The notes beneath the pieces are model-generated. The model was not told the DNA's origin and searched no databases. It saw only the letters and a list, made by a program, of their open reading frames with translations. Positions 41,071-47,798 of a stretch of 47,798 nucleotides of DNA are shown piece by piece; positions within the stretch are counted from its first letter, which is position 1, and each line of letters opens with the position of its first letter. Source of the DNA: Candidatus Aminicenantes bacterium UBA4820 (GTDB lineage Bacteria > Acidobacteriota > UBA4820); the NCBI GenBank assembly GCA_002402325.1, contig DHFQ01000128.1, positions 1 to 47,798 on the forward strand. Direction: 5' to 3'. The position numbers were made by a program, and so were the translations under genes.

Positions 41071-41076
41071 TATACT
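41071..41076 (+). promoter_or_regulatory. Extended -10 promoter of the B12/opine cluster
   Basis: TGTTATACT: extended -10 with TATACT at 41071-41076 and no strong -35. GAGGAGA just upstream of the ATG at 41104 is the ribosome site. Confidence 0.5.
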
Positions 41077-41103
41077 CAAATATTAAAATGAGGAGAACAT
41101 ATT

Positions 41104-42201
41104 ATGGACATTGAGAAACCAAAATTTTGTGTCGTTGGAGCAGGCAATGGCGGACTTGCTATGGCAGGACACCTTGCAATAATGAAGTTTGATGTCAGGT
41201 TGTTTAATCGTTCGGAAGACAGGTTAAAGGCAATCAAATTTGAAGGTGGAATAGATGTTACTGGAGAGGTTAATGGATTTGGAAAAATAGAGGTTGCGAC
41301 ATCAGACCCTGAAGAAGCGGTAAAAGATGTTGATGTTATAATGGTAGTTGTTCCTGCAACGGCTCATAAAAACATCGCAAAAATGGTTGGCAAATTCTTG
41401 AAGGATGGACAAATAATAATATTGAATCCCGGTAGGACATTTGGCGCGCTTGAATTTTTTAACACTTTAAAGAGAGAAGGATGTAGTTCAGATGTCATTG
41501 TTGGTGAAACACAAACTTTTTTATATGCAAGCAGAGTAACAGGACCTGGACAGGCTAAAATATTTCGGATAAAAAATTCTGTTCCTCTTGCAACCATAAG
41601 GGCATATAAAATTCCTCAAGCCCTTTCGGTTGTCAGAAAAGCATTTCCGCATTTTGTCTCAGGAGATAGTATTTTTAAGACAAGTTTTGATAATATTGGG
41701 TGTGTTTTTCATCCCGCATTGGTGATGTTAAACGCAGGCTGGATAGAAGACCCAATTGATTTTGAGTTTTACTTGCAAGGAACAACGCTATCAACCAGCA
41801 AGGTGCTTGAAGCCATTGATAAGGAGAGGCTTGAAGTTGCATCAGCACTTGGTTTTAGAGCAATGTCTGCAAGAGAATGGCTTTATTATGCTTATGATGT
41901 TTCAGGAAAAACCCTTTTTGAAGCAATTCACGCAAATCCAGGGTATAGGGGTATAATGGCTCCTCACAACACTAATATGAGGTATATAACTGAAGATGTT
42001 CCTTGTAGTCTCGTTCCTATGGCATCAATAGGAAAGAAATTCAATGTTGAAACTCCTCTCATTGATTCAATAATAAAAATTGCATCTGCTATGCATGAAA
42101 GAGATTACTACAAGGAAGGACGAACCATTGAATCTCTTGGAATAGAGGATTTGAATTTAAAGCAGTTAAGATTAGTTGCCATTGGAGAAGACCCAAAATG
42201 A
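41104..42201 (+). CDS. Octopine/nopaline-dehydrogenase-family NAD(P) oxidoreductase
   Basis: A 365-residue enzyme of the opine dehydrogenase type, which reversibly joins an amino acid and a 2-oxoacid by reductive amination. The Rossmann motif is VVGAGNGGLAMAGHLA (G12, G14, G17). The C-terminal helical domain has DNIGCVFHPALVMLNAGWIE with the family His-Pro next to an Asn-Ala-Gly helix. The length is normal. It overlaps the B12 protein by 4 nt (ATGA). Together with that gene and the amide synthetase it forms the cluster highlighted below. Substrates are unknown; the co-factor could be NADH or NADPH. Confidence 0.85.
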   Translation: MDIEKPKFCVVGAGNGGLAMAGHLAIMKFDVRLFNRSEDRLKAIKFEGGIDVTGEVNGFGKIEVATSDPEEAVKDVDVIMVVVPATAHKNIAKMVGKFLKDGQIIILNPGRTFGALEFFNTLKREGCSSDVIVGETQTFLYASRVTGPGQAKIFRIKNSVPLATIRAYKIPQALSVVRKAFPHFVSGDSIFKTSFDNIGCVFHPALVMLNAGWIEDPIDFEFYLQGTTLSTSKVLEAIDKERLEVASALGFRAMSAREWLYYAYDVSGKTLFEAIHANPGYRGIMAPHNTNMRYITEDVPCSLVPMASIGKKFNVETPLIDSIIKIASAMHERDYYKEGRTIESLGIEDLNLKQLRLVAIGEDPK

Positions 42202-43829
42202 AAAAAGTAATACTTGGTTGTGCCTTAGGACAATGTGTCCATATAGCGGGTTTAAGCCATTTTCTGAGGTTATGTGAAGAAGAGGGATACAGAACGGTTA
42301 ACTTAGGCCCTGCTACAAAAGTTAAGAAATTTCTTGAACAAATTGAAATTATAAGACCCGAAGTTTGTGCGGTTTCTTTTAGACTTACACCAGAAGATTT
42401 TGAACCCTTGCTAAAAGAGTTTATTTCTGGATTTGAAAAACTCCCATATAAACCAATCCTTTTTCTTGGAGGGACTCCACCTGTTGCCGAGTTGGCGAAG
42501 AAGTATAAAATTTTTGATCAGATTTTTGATGGTGAAGAGACTCTTGAAGAGACGAAAGATAGAATTAAAGGGAAAAGACGAACAAGAAGTAAAAAGAGCT
42601 ACCCCTCAACTCTTCTTGAAAGGATTGAATATTGTTATCCTTTGCCTTTAATAAGACACCATTATGGAGAACCTGATTTACTTCGCACTGTAAAAGGGGC
42701 AAGAAAAATAGCCAGATCTGAAGTATTGGATGTGTTGTCTTTAGGACCAGACCAGAATTCTCAAGAATTCTTTTTTTCTCCAGAAAGGATGAACCCAACG
42801 CAAGAGGGCGCAGGGGGAGTGCCTTTGAGAAAAAAGGAAGATTTGAAAGCAATTTACGAGGCAACAAGATGTGGGAATTATCCGCTTTTAAGGTGCTATA
42901 GCGGGACTAATGATCTTATTAAATGGGCAGATATGCTCATTGAAACTATAGACATTGCCTGGGGTGCTGTTCCCTTGTGCTTCTATAGTTCTCTTGATGG
43001 AAGAAGTAAAAAAGGGCTAATAGAAGCAATAGAAGAGAAACAGAAAGCAATAAAGCACTACGCAGAAAGAAAAATTCCCGTTGAAGTCAATGAATCACAC
43101 CAGTGGAGTTTAAGAGATGCACACGATTCGCTTGCTGTTGCAACCGCATTCCTTTCCGCATACAACGCCAAAAAATTGGGCGTAGAGACCTTTATTCTTC
43201 AGATGATGTTTAATACGCCCCCTTCAACTGCCCCACACATGGATCTGGCAAAAATGTGGGCAAAACTTGAAATGGTTACATCCCTTGAAGATGAAAGATT
43301 TAAAGTTTTAAGAGAAGTGAGGGCCGGTATTGCAAGCCTTCCTTCTCAACCTGATATTGCAAAAGGACATCTTTCTGCGTCAACAGTTTATTCAATGTTT
43401 TTAAAGCCACATATCCTTCATATAGTTGGTTTTAGTGAGGGTTACAAGATTGTTAATCCAGAAATTTTAATAGAAAGTTGCAGAATAGGAAGGGGGGCAG
43501 TAAATCTTTCAATAAGTTGTGAATTGGATTTTAAAAACGATAATAAAATTTTCAAAAGAAAGAACCACCTTATAAACGAGGCTCAAGTGATCCTTGAGGC
43601 AATGAAAATTATAGGTAAAGATAGTGAAGACCCTCTTATATCCTCATCAAATCTTACAAAAGCAATCGAGCTCGGAATTCTTGATACGCCACATTTTAAA
43701 GGATTGAGAGGATTAAAAGGTGATGTCCTTACATCTTGCATAAACGGAGGCTGGGATGCGATTAACCCCAATACCAGAGAGCCTATATTAGAAAAAGAGA
43801 GGCTTAAGAATCTGGGCATAGATATCTAA
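42198..43829 (+). CDS. Cobalamin-binding TIM-barrel protein (mutase-like)
   Basis: A 543-residue protein. The N-terminal B12-binding fold (about 1-120) has GQCVHIAG (His15, Gly18), VSFRL (Ser60) and LGG (91-92), equivalent to DxHxxG...SxL...GG; the Asp of the first motif is Cys13. A TIM-barrel-like domain (about 160-440) follows with LSLGPDQNSQEFFF, CGNYPLLRCYSGTNDLIKWAD, VEVNESHQWSLRDAHDS and FNTPPSTAPHMDLAKM. A C-terminal region of about 100 residues is helical. It resembles AdoCbl aminomutases and mutases in layout, but I cannot match a characterised enzyme. The ATG overlaps the dehydrogenase stop by 4 nt. Confidence 0.75.
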   Translation: MKKVILGCALGQCVHIAGLSHFLRLCEEEGYRTVNLGPATKVKKFLEQIEIIRPEVCAVSFRLTPEDFEPLLKEFISGFEKLPYKPILFLGGTPPVAELAKKYKIFDQIFDGEETLEETKDRIKGKRRTRSKKSYPSTLLERIEYCYPLPLIRHHYGEPDLLRTVKGARKIARSEVLDVLSLGPDQNSQEFFFSPERMNPTQEGAGGVPLRKKEDLKAIYEATRCGNYPLLRCYSGTNDLIKWADMLIETIDIAWGAVPLCFYSSLDGRSKKGLIEAIEEKQKAIKHYAERKIPVEVNESHQWSLRDAHDSLAVATAFLSAYNAKKLGVETFILQMMFNTPPSTAPHMDLAKMWAKLEMVTSLEDERFKVLREVRAGIASLPSQPDIAKGHLSASTVYSMFLKPHILHIVGFSEGYKIVNPEILIESCRIGRGAVNLSISCELDFKNDNKIFKRKNHLINEAQVILEAMKIIGKDSEDPLISSSNLTKAIELGILDTPHFKGLRGLKGDVLTSCINGGWDAINPNTREPILEKERLKNLGIDI

Positions 43830-43841
43830 AAGGAGGCAAGA

Positions 43842-45362
43842 TTGTGTGGAATAGCAGGAATTTTTGGAAAAGGCGAAATTGAAAAAAAAGAGATAACAAG
43901 AATGCTCTCAAAATTGAGACATAGAGGGCCTGATGAGAGGGATGTGTTGAAGGTTTCCCCGATAGGTTGGCTTGGCCATACAAGGCTTTCCATTATAGAT
44001 TTAAAAAAGGGGAAACAGCCTATAAGTAACGAAGATGGAAAAGTTGCGATTGTTTTTAATGGAGAAATATACAATTTTAAAAAATTGAGAAAGGAACTTG
44101 AACCACGGCACAAATTTAAAACAGAAAGTGATGCGGAAGTAGTACTCCATCTTTACGAGGATTTTGGAGAAGAGAGTTTTAAAATGCTTGACGGTATGTT
44201 TGCAATATTAATGACCGGACCCAAAAATTTTATTCTTGTGCGTGATCCCATTGGGATTAAACCTTTATACTATGGTAATAAAGGAAACAGGATATATGTA
44301 GCATCAGAGCTCAAAGCCTTTCCACATCCTATGGATGGGATAAAATCGCTTAAACCTGGACACTATATGATCGGAGGAGAGACTAAACTTTTTGAAAATA
44401 TTCTTGATTCTTCTATACAAATTTATGATCTGAATACAGAAAAAATTAAATCAGATTTGATTTTTCTTCTTGAAGAGGCTGTAAATAAAAGGCTGATAGC
44501 AGATGTACCCGTTGGTGTTTTTCTTTCTGGTGGATTTGATAGCAGTCTTGTAGCCTCTATAATGAAAAAGAAAATAAAATGTTTGCATTCCTTTACTGCA
44601 GGAATGAAAGATGCCCCCGATTTGAAGATGGCTTCAGAATTGGCTGATTTTCTTAAAACAGAACATCATCAATTAATCTACAATAAAAGGGAAATGTTAA
44701 AGGCTTTACCTGAAGTAATTTATCATCTTGAATCATTTGATTCGCCAATCATTAGATCCGCAATACCGATGTATTTTATTTCTAAAATTGCCTCTGAATA
44801 TGTAAAGGTAACCTTAAGTGGAGAAGGAGCTGATGAACTTTTTGCAGGTTATTCTTATCTAAAAAGGTTTAAAGGAAATAGACTAAGGAAAGAACTAAAC
44901 AAAGTAATAAGGTCTTTAGAAAATACAAATCTGCAAAGGGGAGACAGAATTGCAATGGCTTTTGGACTTGAAGTTAGAGTCCCATTTCTCGACAAAAGGC
45001 TTTTGAAATACACTTTGAGAATACCTCCATCCCTTCTTGAATCTGGGGCAAATAGACAGGAAAAACATCTTTTAAGAGAAACTTTTAAAAATTATTTACC
45101 GGAAACTGTTCTTAAGAGGCATAAAATGAAGTTTTCAATCGGGGCAGGCTCGTCGGATCAGTTATTTGAGGAAAGTAGAAAACGCATTACAGACAAGGAA
45201 TTTGAGAATAACAAAATGCTTCCAGATGGGTCTTTATTGCGTTCAAAGGAGGAATATTACTATTATAAAATTTTTAAAGATATTTTTGGAGATACAATTC
45301 CGTTGAACTTGGTTGGAAGGACAGTGGATAAAAGCGCAGGAACAGAGAAGGAAAATGGTTAA
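43842..45362 (+). CDS. asnB: Asparagine synthetase (glutamine-hydrolysing)-like amidotransferase
   Basis: A 506-residue enzyme. The start is TTG at 43842 with AAAGGAGGCAAGA upstream; this places catalytic Cys2 in MCGIAGIFG as needed for class II glutaminase activity. HTRLSIIDL, FNGEIYNF and TESDAEVVLHLYE complete that domain. The ATP-pyrophosphatase half has FLSGGFDSSLVASIM, SGEGADELFAGYSYL and LEVRVPFLDKRLL. Shorter than E. coli AsnB (554 aa). Aspartate amidation is the default, but its place behind the opine-type dehydrogenase and B12 protein leaves a dedicated carboxylate substrate possible. It overlaps marC by 8 nt. Confidence 0.85.
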   Translation: MCGIAGIFGKGEIEKKEITRMLSKLRHRGPDERDVLKVSPIGWLGHTRLSIIDLKKGKQPISNEDGKVAIVFNGEIYNFKKLRKELEPRHKFKTESDAEVVLHLYEDFGEESFKMLDGMFAILMTGPKNFILVRDPIGIKPLYYGNKGNRIYVASELKAFPHPMDGIKSLKPGHYMIGGETKLFENILDSSIQIYDLNTEKIKSDLIFLLEEAVNKRLIADVPVGVFLSGGFDSSLVASIMKKKIKCLHSFTAGMKDAPDLKMASELADFLKTEHHQLIYNKREMLKALPEVIYHLESFDSPIIRSAIPMYFISKIASEYVKVTLSGEGADELFAGYSYLKRFKGNRLRKELNKVIRSLENTNLQRGDRIAMAFGLEVRVPFLDKRLLKYTLRIPPSLLESGANRQEKHLLRETFKNYLPETVLKRHKMKFSIGAGSSDQLFEESRKRITDKEFENNKMLPDGSLLRSKEEYYYYKIFKDIFGDTIPLNLVGRTVDKSAGTEKENG

Positions 45363-45963
45363 TAATATAGTTAGTTCGCTAATACACGATTTTTTAATCC
45401 TTTTTGGAATTGTGAATATCATTGGAAACATACCTCACATATCAGTCTTGACCTCTGATCTGTCTAAAAGGGATAAAAAGAGCATTTTTTTTATCTCTTC
45501 TCTAACTTCTTTTGCCTTAGTTCTATTATTTGCGCTTTGTGGAAATTTTATTCTTATAAATGTCTTTGATATAACTTTCGCCTCTTTTAAAGTTGCCGGT
45601 GGAATTATAGTGTTTTTAGTCGCTGTAAGAGGGGTCGTTCTTGGTCCCTCTAAGGCTATTGCTACTTTTCAGGAGGAAGAGAAATCACAGAGGTTTTTTT
45701 CAATTGTTTTCCCTTTCCTTGTTGGACCAGGAACAATGGTAACTACAATCCTTTTAATGCAGGCAAGCGGCAAATTACACACTTCTTTAGTCGTTTTCTT
45801 TGTCTATATTACATCTTTTGTAATTCTTTTAACAATTCCAATAATTGAAAAACTTGTTGGAAAATTAATTATGACTATGATTTCAAGGATTCTTTACATC
45901 TTTATTGCAGCGAAGGCTGTAAAATTTATAATTTCAGGGTTGAAAGAATGTTTTGCGGGTTAA
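45355..45963 (+). CDS. MarC-family integral membrane protein
   Basis: A 202-residue inner-membrane protein of the MarC/YchE/YhgN family. Six hydrophobic segments are visible, with the family motifs FLILFGIVNIIGNIPHI in TM1, FKVAGGIIVFLVAVRG in the third, and FPFLVGPGTMVTTILL in the fourth. The start is the ATG at 45355 after GAGAAGGAAA, overlapping asnB by 8 nt (ATGGTTAA). Family function is unsettled; despite its name it is not part of Mar multidrug resistance. DUF389 follows after 3 nt. Confidence 0.88.
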   Translation: MVNNIVSSLIHDFLILFGIVNIIGNIPHISVLTSDLSKRDKKSIFFISSLTSFALVLLFALCGNFILINVFDITFASFKVAGGIIVFLVAVRGVVLGPSKAIATFQEEEKSQRFFSIVFPFLVGPGTMVTTILLMQASGKLHTSLVVFFVYITSFVILLTIPIIEKLVGKLIMTMISRILYIFIAAKAVKFIISGLKECFAG

Positions 45964-45966
45964 AAA

Positions 45967-47658
45967 ATGAAATCCAGGACATTTATTGAACATTTGAAAA
46001 ATGCCTTTATTGCTTTTTTAGATATTATTTCAAAGGATATCGGGATTGAACCGCACAGCCGTTTTAAAATTTACACTTTTTTATATGAAGAGACAGACAT
46101 AACAAATTTCTTTTACTGGATTTCTCTTCTTTGTTCAGTAGGTATAGCCACATTGGGGCTGGCACTTAATAGCTCCGCTGTAATAATAGGTGCGATGCTC
46201 CTCTCACCACTTATGGGTCCCATAATTGCGCTTGGGCTATCAATGACAATTGGCGATTTTTATCTCGGGATGAGAGCGGTTGTTAATCTGATTTTATCCA
46301 TAGTTATTTCTCTTATTTTTTCCTCTTTAATAACATTTTTTCTTCCATTTCAAATAGAAACTTCAGAAGTTCTCTTAAGAACAAGACCCAACACTCTTGA
46401 TTTAGCTGTTGCTCTACTGTGTGGTTTAATTGGTTCTATATCTGTTGCAAGAGCGCCTTCTAAGGGTTTTGCAACAACAATTCCTGGAGTTGCCATTGCA
46501 GTTGCATTGATACCACCTCTTTGTTCCATAGGGTTCGGAATAGGAATCGGTTTCAAATGGAATATAATGGGGGGGGCATTCCTCCTTTTTCTGACCAATT
46601 TGGTTTCAATAGTGTTTACATCTATATTGGTTTTTCTATCATTAAGAATGGGAGCGGAGGAAGAAATAGAAACAATTCGTTCTTTTGTGCAGGGTAGGGC
46701 AGAGAAAAACAGACTTTATATGGCATTTATGGGTAAAAAACATTTTCAAATATTTAAGAAAGTGGGGAATTTAAAAAACAGGTTGATATTTGTTGGTATT
46801 GCATTACTTGTTCTAATTATTCCTTTAAGCATAATATTGAATCAGATTAAAAGAGAGATAGTCATAAAAAAAGAGACACAAAAAGCAATATCACGGTTCC
46901 TTCAAGATGAATCCATCCTTTCTAAGGAAATAGTGATAGACAAAAATAAAGTTAATCTTCACTTTTCAATTTTAACTGGAGAAGAATCTGTTGGGACAAA
47001 TATAAAGAAGATGGAAGACTATTTGAAAATAAAACTGAATGAAAATGTAAGTGTTTCATACATAGAAGTTCCAAACAAAGCGATGCTCTTAATGGCAAAA
47101 GAAAAAGTGCAGCCAATGCCTCCTGATTTGAAAGCATTATCAAATGAAATTCATTCAAGATATTTAGAAAAAGTGAAAAATCTTTTACCAGAATCTCGAA
47201 AAAATGAACTTATCAATCTATCTTTGTTTTACAATGAAAAAACGAGGAAACCCAACATTCAGGGCGTTTTCCTCACAGATCAGTTAATCACTGAAAATGA
47301 AAAAGATATACTTAAAAAAGCAATATCTTCGATTTTCTCTGAAGATATAGAGATGTCCATCATTTCTCTTCCTTCTCAAATTGATATAGTTAAATTAAGA
47401 AAAAAAATTGAAGAGATTGACATTTCTGATATAAATTCAAAAATATCCATTTATAAATTTTATATTTACAACCCTACGCTTTTGCTTGAGATTCATACTA
47501 AAAGCGGGCAAAAGACATCTAAAAGCATTAATGAAAAGATACAATATCTTTCAGAATACTTATCTGACACTCTTTCGATACCCTGTGAAATTGGAGCATT
47601 TAAAGAAGACTCTCAATCGAAAGAAACTTTTGTTCTTATAAAGGTTAAGAAAGGGTAA
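45967..47658 (+). CDS. DUF389 membrane protein with C-terminal soluble repeats
   Basis: A 563-residue protein. The N-terminal half is a DUF389 membrane domain with about six TM helices: SSAVIIGAMLLSPLMGPIIALG, LALLCGLIGSISVAR-like segments, and TTIPGVAIAVALIPPLCSIG are family signatures. After a last hydrophobic segment near 275-295 (FVGIALLVLIIPLSIIL), a soluble part of about 270 residues follows. It seems to contain several alpha/beta units with secondary structure reminiscent of BON-like domains. A transport role is plausible but unproven. Last gene of the 41104 operon; no terminator is visible after it. Confidence 0.86.
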   Translation: MKSRTFIEHLKNAFIAFLDIISKDIGIEPHSRFKIYTFLYEETDITNFFYWISLLCSVGIATLGLALNSSAVIIGAMLLSPLMGPIIALGLSMTIGDFYLGMRAVVNLILSIVISLIFSSLITFFLPFQIETSEVLLRTRPNTLDLAVALLCGLIGSISVARAPSKGFATTIPGVAIAVALIPPLCSIGFGIGIGFKWNIMGGAFLLFLTNLVSIVFTSILVFLSLRMGAEEEIETIRSFVQGRAEKNRLYMAFMGKKHFQIFKKVGNLKNRLIFVGIALLVLIIPLSIILNQIKREIVIKKETQKAISRFLQDESILSKEIVIDKNKVNLHFSILTGEESVGTNIKKMEDYLKIKLNENVSVSYIEVPNKAMLLMAKEKVQPMPPDLKALSNEIHSRYLEKVKNLLPESRKNELINLSLFYNEKTRKPNIQGVFLTDQLITENEKDILKKAISSIFSEDIEMSIISLPSQIDIVKLRKKIEEIDISDINSKISIYKFYIYNPTLLLEIHTKSGQKTSKSINEKIQYLSEYLSDTLSIPCEIGAFKEDSQSKETFVLIKVKKG

Positions 47659-47798
47659 TATAATTTAAAATATTCGTCTTTCTGTCCCTCTGAAAATCTT
47701 TGCTTTCCAATCATAAGAAAACGGATGACGGATGAAATCGTTGCAGGAAGAAGAACAAAAGAATTTCCTGAATCCTTGTCAAGCAATTTAAGTAGCGC
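47613..47798 (-). CDS. Possible C-terminal part of a convergent gene
   Basis: On the minus strand the frame from the window edge is open for 61 codons to a TGA at 47615-47613. It encodes ALLKLLDKDSGNSFVLLPA-type sequence then RFLMIGKQRFSEGQKDEYF. It would overlap the DUF389 gene end by 46 bp. No family is recognisable from this fragment and the start is outside the window. Confidence 0.3.
   Translation of the reverse strand, partial: ALLKLLDKDSGNSFVLLPATISSVIRFLMIGKQRFSEGQKDEYFKLYYPFLTFIRTKVSFD

Noticed and set aside
43842..45362. Lasso-peptide cyclase
   Set aside because: It keeps a full class II glutaminase domain with Cys2, and no precursor peptide, B protein or protease is adjacent.

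Overview
The window is a dense, AT-rich bacterial chromosome segment. It has many ATGA-type gene overlaps, clear Shine-Dalgarno sites, frequent TTG and GTG starts, and several sigma-70-like promoters with TTGACA/TATAAT boxes. TonB, ExbD, two lipoproteins, an ArnT-like glycosyltransferase and a lipid-A-type membrane domain indicate a diderm (outer-membrane) bacterium. Two Ser/Thr kinases, an FHA-GAF-adenylate cyclase, several cyclic-nucleotide-binding proteins and a large secreted propeller/PKD protein fit an uncultured or little-studied lineage. I cannot name the phylum from this sequence. I see no rRNA, tRNA, CRISPR array or transposase.

Layout. 35-1338 (-): unknown protein, DUF4416 protein and bifunctional nuclease-domain protein. 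1473-3000 (+): metallo-beta-lactamase-fold hydrolase and SDR oxidoreductase. 3059-6504 (-): agmatinase-like enzyme, GT2, LAB_N membrane protein and ArnT-like transferase, probably an envelope-glycan cassette. 6636-11803 (+): cNMP-binding protein, PBP1A, AmrS-like radical SAM enzyme, ExbD and TonB. 12019-17243 (-): TPR/double-cNMP protein, NAD(P)HX repair enzyme, TsaE, an unknown protein and a lytic transglycosylase. 17470-21461 (+): a 45-residue microprotein overlapping a 1285-residue secreted protein, behind two tandem promoters. 21553-27770 (+): FHA-GAF-adenylate cyclase, TPR lipoprotein, FtsY, RibD, RibE and RibBA.

27757-30783 (-): membrane Ser/Thr kinase with a propeller-like C-terminus. 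31008-32168 (+): orphan DNA methyltransferase bracketed by near-identical direct repeats that carry promoter sequences. 32220-32747 (+): glycine-zipper lipoprotein. 33054-34632 (-): DUF4190 protein, a cupin with an apparent one-base frameshift, and a kinase with altered catalytic motifs. 34684-37416 (-): M1 peptidase and ferredoxin. 37589-40998 (+): Dxs and leucyl aminopeptidase. 41104-47658 (+): opine-dehydrogenase-like enzyme, cobalamin-binding TIM-barrel protein, asparagine-synthetase-like enzyme, MarC and DUF389 membrane proteins.

The best candidate for an undescribed system is 41104-45362. An opine-type dehydrogenase, a B12-binding mutase-like protein and a glutamine-dependent amide synthetase are co-transcribed, with overlap or near-contact between genes, which suggests an uncharacterised amino-acid conversion pathway. 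Other notable signals are the methyltransferase between promoter-bearing repeats, the frameshifted cupin that would exactly couple to the kinase start, the microprotein/exoprotein pair, and a possible local cAMP circuit (one cyclase, three cNMP-binding domains).
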